A stretch of DNA of 64,000 bases from Panagrolaimus kolymaensis. Taxonomy: Eukaryota; Nematoda; Chromadorea; Rhabditida; Panagrolaimidae. Positions 56,044 to 64,000 of this stretch are shown here, one piece after another (position 1 is the stretch's first letter; each line of letters starts with the position of its first letter). Both the position numbers and the translations under genes were made by a program. A model generated the notes under the pieces. That model saw nothing but the letters and a program-made list of their open reading frames with translations, was not told the origin of the DNA and did not search any database. The DNA lies in contig JAJQJQ010000027.1 of the NCBI GenBank assembly GCA_028622995.1, forward strand, positions 1-64,000, written 5' to 3'.

Positions 56044-56868
56044 ATGGCTCGAATTGTTCTTTCAACTGTTTTCTTGATTCTTCTTCTTACCTGTCCGACT
56101 TTATCTTCTGCTGAAGAAGAAACAGAAAGTTCCATGTTTGAAGAAGTTGCTAAAATGATGTTAACTCAATTTTCTGCTTATTTGGCTCCAAAGAAAGCTG
56201 GTAATAGTGATGGAAATGTTGGAATTGTTTCAAAAACTACTTCTTCGTCATCAATTACAACAACAAGTGCTCCTCCACCTTTAACTGATAATGTAAGGTC
56301 TTTCATTTTGTTACATTCTTTATTTGTTATTTTATAGGTTCGTCAATGTACTTGTACTGAAGCAGATGAATGCATTGCTGAAGCTTTTCGATCCTTCTCA
56401 AGTTGCCGATTTTCATGCCGATCTCATCTCGACTTTTTTGGAATTGAAACCAATGAATATGTTAGCTGCTTTCCAAAGAGTCCAACCGCTGCTATTTCAC
56501 TCAACTACTGTCTCAAAGATAGCGCTGCTGGTTATTGCGCAGCTGATGCTTCTCGTCTTTCATTCATCCCAAAACCAAATTATGATAGAGAGTTCTCATC
56601 TTCTTCCGGCATTGATCTCCAGAAACTTGCTTCTTTGGCTGCTCTCGAACATTTGAAATCATTCCAATATTGTGCTGACGTTTGTTTGAAACAGAATATG
56701 CTAGCTTGTTTTGAAAAGAAATCCTGTGGTATCCAACTTCCTGAAAGTCATGATCTTGCTGATTTTGCTAGTTTCTGTCCTGCATTCGAATCAAGTGCTT
56801 ATTCAAATACAATGAAAGCTCTTCCATGTTTTGCTTTCAAACAATTTTTTTCTAAATTCTTTAATTAG
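56044..56868 (+). CDS. Cysteine-rich secreted protein, CPG4-like, second member
   Basis: Exons 56044-56292 and 56338-56868, 259 residues. Signal peptide MARIVLSTVFLILLLTCPTL followed by SSA. A Ser/Thr-rich linker (TTSSSSITTTSAPPP, possible O-glycan or glycosaminoglycan region) precedes a cysteine domain: CTCTEADEC, SSCRFSC, SCF, NYCL, YCA, YCADVC, ACF, SCG, FCP and PCF. The order of pairs (CxC, then CxxxC, single C, then CxxxC) resembles the protein at 22724-23552, so I place both in the CPG4-like group. The exact biochemical role is unknown. Confidence 0.65.
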
Positions 56869-57467
56869 TCTTTTACTTTGTTGTATTTTGTATTGTTTTG
56901 TTATATCTTTGTCTCATTGTTTTTCATTTTTGTTTATAAATCTTTTTTGCTTTTATATCGATTCGTTACTTTTACACAAAGCAATTCGTTATTTGACCAT
57001 TAGCAGCTCCATTATTCTTCGAATTTGCTACAGTTACTATGATGCTTGTTACTTTTGAACATTCTCATGGAACTTTGTTGTTGGATACACAGTTGATGGT
57101 TAATAACATTAATTAGGTTAGTTTATTAACAGTTTTGTACCAGCATAAGAGAAGTCCCAGTGGACACTAGAATGTTGTAACATGGTTTTTGATCTTCCTT
57201 TATATGATTTAAAAAAAAGAGATAAAGCAAGAGTCATTCTTTATTTTAGCCGAGCTCAAAGGCTTGGATATCACTAGCTAAAGGTTTGTACACAGCCTAC
57301 CGAGATAATGAAATTGCTCTCCTTTTACGTTGGTTTAGGTAGTCACTTTTAAGATTTGTTACAAATTACTTTCCCACCAACTATTTATGCATTCCTGCTT
57401 CCGTTTGCAGTGATGCATTCCATTTATCAGGAAAATTGAAAGTCTTTGGTTTTCAAATTAGCTAAAA
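56869..57467. other. Intergenic, no gene seen
   Basis: 3' flank of the secreted-protein gene and upstream flank of the chemoreceptor pseudogene. Fragmentary frames only. Confidence 0.45.
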
Positions 57468-58342
57468 ATGGCATTTGTTTTACTTTTTTCTAAAATTAAT
57501 GCTATTGTTACTTCAGTATTTGATTTATCAGCCAACATATTACTATTATTTGTTATGTTTTCAACTAAAAAAGTTGAACTCAAATCTGTTAGAAAAATTC
57601 TAGCACAAAATTGCATTTTGGATATGATTTTTGCTGCTGTCACTTTGATAGGACAACCTCTAAGTATTTACCGATTGATTTTATGTATCGTTGGATTTTT
57701 AGGAAGTTGTAATTAACAATAAAAGCTATTTTACTGTTATGGGAAGTTTTTTAAAGTGATATGGCTTTGTTTTTGCAAGTATTGTAACTTGCATTTATTC
57801 TAATTGCAATGCAATGCGTATGAATTCCATGGCGGTGCCATTTTATTTAAAATATAAAGAGGTACATGTCCGTGAGTTCCTCATCTTTCATATTAAGTTT
57901 GACCCAGCAACTTCATCATCCAAATAAAATATTTTTTAAGAAAAAAAAGCATTGACTCTTTCCAAATTTATTAAAGCTTACACGATCGTTTTTATTTCTG
58001 TGTCGGTATTGGTTGTGTCAGATTATTTTCATTTTTTTTCCACCTGATCCAAGCCATTATAACCAATTTGCTGCAATGCTTGAAGATTCACTTTGGATTT
58101 AAGACGGCAAAGAAACTCCAGCTTTTGTTGAGGTTTATATTGTGATTTCATAAACAGCAAAAAAGATTAATCTTTAAAAAAATTTTAAACCCTGAAATTT
58201 ATTCTCACTATTTTCAGATATGAATCCATATTTCATTGGACCTTATGCCATTTGAAGCATTTTTATGTCAATTAGTTATGGATTTGTAATATTTTTTAGT
58301 ATTAAAGTTAGCAGAGCTTTGAAAAATAAAAATGCTATTAGG

Positions 58343-58347
58343 CATGG
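58343..58347. repeat. Target site duplication CATGG, left
   Basis: Five bases immediately before the left LTR; repeated at 60023-60027 immediately after the right LTR. A 5-bp duplication is usual for LTR retrotransposon integration. Confidence 0.9.
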
Positions 58348-58571
58348 TGTTGTGGCCTTGCACACACAGAAGTATTCAAAGTGCCGCGTTCTCTGGTCCC
58401 GTATGGAATGGTGCCGTGGATGGCTGAATGGTAATTCTCAATCACGCACATTCTCATATTTTGTCATTGTTGGTTTCTAACTTTGTTCAGTTGTATGTAA
58501 TTTATCCTTGCCGAGCAGTTGCTCCAATAAAGAACATTTTATATTTGTTGTACCTGATTGAGGTTATAACA
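58348..58571 (+). repeat. Left LTR (224 bp)
   Basis: Begins TG and ends CA, and carries an AATAAA near its 3' part. Identical by eye to 59799-60022. Confidence 0.92.
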
Positions 58572-59526
58572 AAGTGGTGACGACATCGTGATCAAACAAC
58601 TCAAAGCCTCCGAAATCTCAAATGATCCAAGAAAAAAAGAAATTTGTTCGTCAACTTGCTCGCATAGGAACTCAAATATGAACATGTCAAATAGTTTATG
58701 CTTTCAGCTCTAAAAGCACTGGTCGTACTGCTGTAATAGCTTATGGAAAAGCTTATGGTAAAACCTCAGCATGGTCAATTTTATGCCTTTTTGTTCAAAA
58801 GCGCAATCTCCGTTGTTGGTTATCGAGTAAGAAACCATCCGGTTTACGATTTAACCGTTAACTTAAATCTCTGTTCGGGTGATCTCTTGTTCAATGAAGT
58901 CAAGTATGAACTCAACAAGAATACAGCATGGTCCAGAAATGGCAAATACTCCAAAAAGAAGAGGGGAAAGGGTCATGGAAGAACCCAAGACAGAAGTCGA
59001 AACCTCAGGATGAGCCTATGGTACTGCAATCAAGAAGCGATTGGTATGTTTTCTGTGGAATCAAATATGCTTATGGTCAAAACCTGGTAAAGAACAACAA
59101 ATAAAAGCTGTACTGAAATCAAAAGCTGATGTCAAACTTGGTAAAGAACTTGAGTATGATACTTCTATGGTAACTTAAAGTGTAATTCCCGTGATTTATC
59201 TGTACTCTATGGTTATGCTCATATGTTCATCTCAAAGCTCGTATGTTATGTACTATGTTCTCCATCAAGTTGTCGTCCAGAAGATAATCAATGAAAGCTG
59301 CAGAAAGAAGAGTTAAGGCTTAAACTCTCGAAAAGCTCCGTTTGATGATAACGAACAATCATCCGGCTTACGATTTGGCCGAGAGCACAAAATCTCTGTC
59401 TCTTTTGCTATTTCAACATGGTGAATATTCAGTAAGACAACGTTTTGATGATAGCGAAGAATCATCCGGTCTACGATTTGGCCGTGATCGCTTGGTGAAA
59501 CCAGCTGTAAATCTCTTGATCATGAA

Positions 59527-59584
59527 CACATGGGTATGGTAATACTGCATGGAATCACATGGGTATGGTAATACTGCATGGAAT
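59527..59584. repeat. Two tandem copies of a 29-bp unit inside the LTR element
   Basis: The unit CACATGGGTATGGTAATACT plus GCATGGAAT occurs at 59527 and 59556 without mismatch. Longer degenerate internal repeats also exist, sharing CATCCGG-TTACGATTTGGCC-type blocks at about 58830, 59360 and 59462. Confidence 0.85.
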
Positions 59585-59798
59585 GGAATCCGAAAAACTT
59601 CAGAAAGGAGAGGAAAGGGACATGGAACATGTGCCCAAGACATGGAAGTCGAAACCTCGTTGAAGAACCTCTGGTAAATTGGTATGGATTCTGACGTCGT
59701 ATATGATCACTTGGTAAAGAAGCTCAAGAAGAAGCTATGGAAAGCTAAGAACAAGACAAGAAGATGGATCGTCAACTCAAAGATAGGTGGAAGAAGAG

Positions 59799-60022
59799 TG
59801 TTGTGGCCTTGCACACACAGAAGTATTCAAAGTGCCGCGTTCTCTGGTCCCGTATGGAATGGTGCCGTGGATGGCTGAATGGTAATTCTCAATCACGCAC
59901 ATTCTCATATTTTGTCATTGTTGGTTTCTAACTTTGTTCAGTTGTATGTAATTTATCCTTGCCGAGCAGTTGCTCCAATAAAGAACATTTTATATTTGTT
60001 GTACCTGATTGAGGTTATAACA
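59799..60022 (+). repeat. Right LTR (224 bp)
   Basis: Same sequence as 58348-58571; followed directly by the CATGG target duplication. Confidence 0.92.
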
Positions 60023-60463
60023 CATGGAAAAAACTAAGCACCTTAATAAACAAGTTCATTTAGCTTTGATTTTGTTCAAGTAAGTGAAACCAATAATTCT
60101 CTCGTTTTCCATTAGATTCGAAAGAGTTGCAACATAAAACCTGTTTTTTCTTCTTCTTTGTTTCAGGCTGTTGCTCTACTTTTAGCACGCAGCAAGATTA
60201 CAAGTACCGATCTTGCAATTCTGATTTTTTTGGTAGTGGTGGAAATGAATATACTTCAATTTATTGTTCATATGTGTACTTTCATTGATTCCAATGGCAA
60301 TTCAAATCGCATCTTTGAGTATTATAAAATTTTAACTTTGTTTTTAAAGTTAGTAAAAAAGCAATATGTTGCACAAATTTGTAATTTTAATATTACTTCA
60401 TTACCAGAGAGAACTCATAGTTTTTCATTTTTTGTCGTTTGCTTTTTGATATTAATAAAATAA

Positions 60464-61036
60464 TAATTTTTTCTTCTGTGACAGCTTTTTTCCAAAAACA
60501 AAAATTTTTAGTTGAATTATTTCATCTGCGTGACCTAATCTAAAAAATTTGGCAACAGCAGCAGTTATTTTACCCATAAACAACAAAAGTGTCTAACTTA
60601 AACTGAAATCGGTCACGGTTTAATAACCGCTTGTGTGTCTCATTCATTAACAACAAAATAACAAAAACCTGACTTTTTTTTATTTCAAGGTAAACGAGGG
60701 AGCGCATAAAAAAAGCAGTAGCAGAAGCCATAAAAAATGTTAAAAGTAAAAAAAAACCAAGCAAAAAGACGGGAAAGAAAAAAAACCGGTTCAAATGAAA
60801 AACAAAATAGGTTTCTTTTTGCTTCAGCTGCAGCATAATATCAATTTATCACATTACGTACATACATACGCCTTTCTTTCTTTTTTTCCTTCCTCCGTGG
60901 AATATAAAAGAAGCTGAGAAAATTAAAGAAAAATCAGATTCGATTGGTTTTATTTCTGAGTAAGTATAACTAAAATAACTTGACTTTTAAGTTTATAAAT
61001 AATTAAATAATTTTAGTTGAATCATCAAAAAGAAAG
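60464..61036. other. Promoter region of the third collagen gene
   Basis: A TATAAAAG box lies at 60903-60910, and a probable 5' UTR intron with donor GTAAGT at 60960 and acceptor TTTTAG at 61016 follows. Both fit a highly expressed collagen gene. The open frame on the minus strand at 60570-60836 is low-complexity and not supported. Confidence 0.55.
60903..60910 (+). promoter_or_regulatory. TATA box of the collagen gene at 61037
   Basis: TATAAAAG, followed some 30 bases later by the likely leader and its intron. Position and sequence are as expected for a core promoter. Confidence 0.6.
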
Positions 61037-61942
61037 ATGTCAGCTAAAACGCTCGTTGGTTTGGCTTCGGTCGGAAGTGCAGTGGTTATTGTAGCTTCAT
61101 TGGTTATGGTTGGAGTCCTTTTCAATGATATTAATTCACTTTATGATGATGTTATGGATGATATGGTTGAATTTAAATCCATTGCAAATGATGCATGGAA
61201 AGGAATGATGGAAATGCAAACTCCATCCATGGGAGAAACAAAAACCCTTCATTTTGGCAGCCTTATTGGAAGAAACAAACGTCAAGCTTCATGCAATTGT
61301 GGAGCTCAACCTAATAACTGCCCTGCTGGACCACCTGGCCCACCTGGTCAACCTGGTGCACCCGGAGATGATGGAGCTCCAGGACAACCTGGCCAAGCTG
61401 GAGCTAATGGAGTTTCACTTGTTCTTGATACTGGAATGAAAGGCGGTTGCATTTCATGCCCTGCTGGACCCGCTGGCCCACCTGGCCCTGATGGACCTGC
61501 TGGCCCACCCGGATCTGATGGACAACCTGGACCCGCCGGAAATCCCGGAAATGATGGCCAACCCGGTCCTGCTGGACCTGCTGGAGATGCTGGAGCCCCT
61601 GGTGCTCCTGGAAACCCTGGACCTGCTGGTCAACCCGGTGCTCCTGGACAACGATCCACTCCTCTTCCAGGACCCAAAGGTCCACCCGGCCCTGCTGGTC
61701 CCGCTGGTCAACCTGGAGCTCCTGGACAACAAGCTCAACCTGGCGCACCTGGACCTGCTGGTCCACCCGGCCCATCTGGAAACCCTGGAGCACCTGGATC
61801 CGATGGACAACCTGGTCAAGCTGGAGGCCCTGGAGTTCCTGGCTCCGATGCCGCTTATTGTCCATGCCCACCAAGAACTGGCGAAGCTGCTGTTGGTGGT
61901 GGTTCTGCTTCTCAAGGTGGATATCGAGGACGTCGTCTTTAA
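61037..61942 (+). CDS. Cuticle collagen, single coding exon
   Basis: One exon, 301 residues. The Col_cuticle_N domain starts [20 protein letters not shown] as a signal anchor and ends at a cleavage site RNKRQ. First cysteine cluster [10 protein letters not shown], a short Gly-X-Y block, a second cluster CISC, then a long Gly-X-Y block very rich in Pro, Ala and Gln with interruptions at [12 protein letters not shown], then YCPCPP and a Gly/Ser/Arg tail ending GYRGRRL. It is only distantly related to the two collagens at 46-50 kb (different N-terminus, no intron in the coding region). Codon use is strongly biased (GGA, CCT, GCT), fitting high expression. Confidence 0.96.
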   Translation: MSAKTLVGLASVGSAVVIVASLVMVGVLFNDINSLYDDVMDDMVEFKSIANDAWKGMMEMQTPSMGETKTLHFGSLIGRNKRQASCNCGAQPNNCPAGPPGPPGQPGAPGDDGAPGQPGQAGANGVSLVLDTGMKGGCISCPAGPAGPPGPDGPAGPPGSDGQPGPAGNPGNDGQPGPAGPAGDAGAPGAPGNPGPAGQPGAPGQRSTPLPGPKGPPGPAGPAGQPGAPGQQAQPGAPGPAGPPGPSGNPGAPGSDGQPGQAGGPGVPGSDAAYCPCPPRTGEAAVGGGSASQGGYRGRRL

Positions 61943-64000
61943 GCGATTGTCATAATCCATTAATGCAGTCATCTTTCCTAACCATCAAAAATTTTATTCT
62001 TCACTTATGTTTTAGTAGTTTATTAGATTTGAAAAAAAAGAATAAATTTTTTTGACTGCAACTTATATTTTGTGACTCCTCGACAATTACTTATTAAATG
62101 CAAAAATACAAAGCAAGAAAAAGAAAAAATTGTTAATTAATATTAAAAAACGATAAAAATCAAAACTTTTTTAGTAAACGTAAATACAATTTCATCAGGA
62201 GCTTTTAAAAGAAATGGCTTCAACAACCATTGGCTTTTAATTTGAACTTTTGGAATTTATAAAATTTCAATTGTTCTTTCATCAAAATTTCAAATTCATT
62301 TGCCATTAAATTCCCATTGATTCATAGTTGTTCCTTGATTTTGCAATGAATAATTCTTGCAATCCACCATTCTAATCGTCGGTGCAAATTGGATATGGTT
62401 GTTATTGTTTATTCTGCCATGGTATTAAAAGCCTTTCAGAATAAGATCGGTGAATATGAATATCTTGAGTAATCGATAAATTATCAAATTCTATAGATTT
62501 TCTGAGGTTTGCATTATCCTATTTTGAAGCGCATTTCTCTTACTCTGCTAGCCACATTGTCGTTTATTTTATAATCCTAATTAAAAAACTTTTTTGAGAA
62601 GTTTTGCAACTTTTCGAAAAATAAATAAAAAAAAAGTGGACGTAATGAAAGCTAAAATGTTTGAATCAAATAATTCGTTGAACGTTGATATATTTCGCAA
62701 ACAACAATTTTTTTTTCAGCAAAAATGAAGCTATTTGGAGAAAATCAATGCGACAAAAGATTTAGTGAAAATTTTTGAGAAAAAACACTAATATGCTTTT
62801 CTAATGAAATTCTTTCGAATCAAATAAATTTGCCTTTGCTAAAAAGCAAAGGCTTTCCAAAATTTATAATTTTTCCAAAGCCTCAATAAAGGGCATGGAC
62901 TTTGAATACGAACCTTTTAAAGGATCGTGTTAGATCAAATATAAATATCCTGGAATTAATTCTAATGCGACAAACAAAAAATAAATATAATGAATCAAAA
63001 TACTTAGTTAAAGAGACAAAGAAATGGATTTTCTTGAAGTTTTTTAAAAAAGTTTTCATTTAAAAATCCAAAAATCAATTTTGATACATTTTTTTTATCT
63101 AATTGATTTTTTCTTTCACCAAATGTTTTAATAAATTTTGAATACTCAATAGTTTTAATTAATCGCTAAAAAAAATCTTCAACAAACTTTTGAGCAACAA
63201 TTAAAAAGCTTTTATCTTTTTTGAATTTTTAAAACTTTTATGATTGTTTCCGAAACTTGGTCCTTTATCTCCATTCCATTTGAATCGAATACATATTTAA
63301 AAAACCTTTTATCAACCAAATAAAACCATTTTATGCCTAAAAAGACTTCACGATAAAAAATTTCTTATCACCCATAAAAAAGATAAAAGTTTCATGTCAA
63401 AATTTTATAGCTTCCCATACTAACAATGACAAATCCAACAACCCTTGTAACTATGAACATCCAAAAATTCAGATTTTAACCAAAGTTTTTGGAGTTTATA
63501 AAACTAAATTTAGATATAACATTCAAAATGATGCTGCCGAAAGCCATTCAAAATTTTTTACCCATTTTTGTTGATGCTTTTGGATAAGTTCGTGAAGCTA
63601 AATCTTTTGCATTCAAAGATGGAGCAAGCATTTTAACACCCAATTCACAAATGGATGAATCACACATATTTGTTGTTATTACTGATTTCGATGAAGAAAG
63701 ACAATTTTTTTTATTCCAATCCAGAATTTTAAGAAGGCTGTAATATTCCTGCTTTAAATATTTTTAAAGGTTTTGAATATTCAAGCAGTTTTTTGTATTT
63801 GGTTTAACTCATTCATTCGATTTAATTTGCTTCTTTGTAATCATGCTTCAAGAGCTCGGAATAAATTAACAAATAATTTTGCAACCATCTTCTTTTTTAT
63901 GGAAAAAACACACACACAATGAAATATTACGTAAAAACATTTATTATTCAAAACACAAAATACAATAAATAAAATAAATACAAAATTAATCTCATTTCTT
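61943..64000. other. AT-rich right end, with a possible gene relic
   Basis: No intact gene. At about 63525-63705 (plus strand) a frame reads AIQNFLPIFVDAFG, a stop, then VREAKSFAFKDGASILTPNS and DESHIFVVITDFDEERQ, unusually protein-like for this interval and flanked by frame breaks. I do not recognise the family. The rest is homopolymer-rich and shows nothing. Confidence 0.35.

Larger units (their letters stand above)
58348..60022 (+). mobile_element. Non-autonomous LTR retrotransposon (TRIM-like), 1675 bp
   Basis: Two 224-bp LTRs (58348-58571 and 59799-60022), each starting TGTTGTGG and ending TTATAACA, appear identical base for base. Flanking CATGG is a 5-bp target duplication. Three bases after the left LTR stands TGGTGACGAC (58575), placed and shaped like a tRNA primer-binding site. 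Just before the right LTR is a purine-rich tract AGGTGGAAGAAGAG (59785-59798), the expected polypurine tract. The LTR contains AATAAA. The 1227-bp interior has no gag or pol; its longest frame (58743-59090, 115 codons) resembles nothing known. It must be moved by proteins of an autonomous relative elsewhere. Identical LTRs mean recent insertion. Confidence 0.9.
57468..60463 (+). pseudogene. Chemoreceptor (7TM, Str/Srd-like) pseudogene interrupted by an LTR element
   Basis: The first piece (57468-57716) reads MAFVLLFSKINAIVTSVFDL and continues as two membrane segments with an NCILDMIFAAVTL stretch, then stops. Around 57760-57900 plus-strand frames still carry receptor-like fragments (NSMAVPFYLKYKEV), and near 58220-58345 MNPYFIGPYAI is followed by a stop and then SYGFVIFFSIKVSRALKNKN. 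A further membrane-like piece follows the element (about 60028-60300, NKQVHLALILF, AVALLLARSKITSTDLAILI). Several in-frame stops and shifts remain even after leaving out the element, so the gene was probably already dead or died together with the insertion. The receptor class is assigned by pattern only. Confidence 0.6.

Noticed and set aside
60570..60836. Minus-strand frame rich in Phe and Leu
   Set aside because: Low complexity, no splice support, lies in the collagen promoter region.
1..64000. tRNA, rRNA or CRISPR features
   Set aside because: No cloverleaf with A and B boxes, no rRNA core sequence and no spaced direct repeats with unique spacers were recognised on either strand by reading.

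Overview
This is a 64 kb stretch of AT-rich nematode nuclear DNA. Evidence for a nematode: three cuticle collagens with the collagen N-terminal domain, a serpentine class H chemoreceptor plus the wreck of another, small GT-AG introns, and A/T-rich splice acceptors (TTTTTAG, TTTTCAG) just upstream of many start codons that look like spliced-leader sites. Genus cannot be fixed from the sequence; a free-living or clade IV type worm would fit. Exon joins were worked out by hand and checked by reading-frame continuity and by coding lengths divisible by three.

Left part (1-9.7 kb): a partial secreted chitin-binding protein with 35-residue repeats, the rRNA-processing factor WDR46/UTP7, the checkpoint clamp subunit HUS1, an unknown secreted protein with an in-frame stop, and a head-to-head inverted pair of DUF2358 (C6orf136-like) genes whose 3' UTRs are still almost identical.

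9.7-20.3 kb: a third DUF2358-like gene, split by two Helitrons lying head to tail in its second intron (an autonomous copy of about 6.6 kb coding for a 1763-residue Rep/helicase, then a 1.3 kb internally deleted copy). The insertion falls inside the 5' splice site and leaves it intact. Upstream on the same strand is malonyl-CoA decarboxylase, perhaps in one operon with it.

22.7-42 kb: a cysteine-rich secreted protein, IFT57 with a perfect X-box promoter motif, the nuclear exonuclease XRN2 with an optional RGG-rich tail, an SLC26 anion transporter, a Cu/Zn-superoxide-dismutase-like protein that has lost nearly all metal ligands, a hotdog thioesterase with no visible start, and a degenerate protein that looks like Hsp70 ATPase halves in swapped order.

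42-64 kb: a class H chemoreceptor, two tandem paralogous cuticle collagens with a duplicated 3' flank, a tiny secreted peptide gene, a BTB-domain protein, a second cysteine-rich secreted protein, a chemoreceptor pseudogene broken by a young non-autonomous LTR element (identical 224 bp LTRs, 5 bp target duplication), and a third cuticle collagen. No tRNA, rRNA or CRISPR array was recognised.

The housekeeping genes act in separate processes (ribosome assembly, DNA damage signalling, RNA decay, fatty-acid metabolism, cilium assembly). The accessory interest lies in the mobile elements, the recent local duplications and the degenerate enzyme-like proteins.
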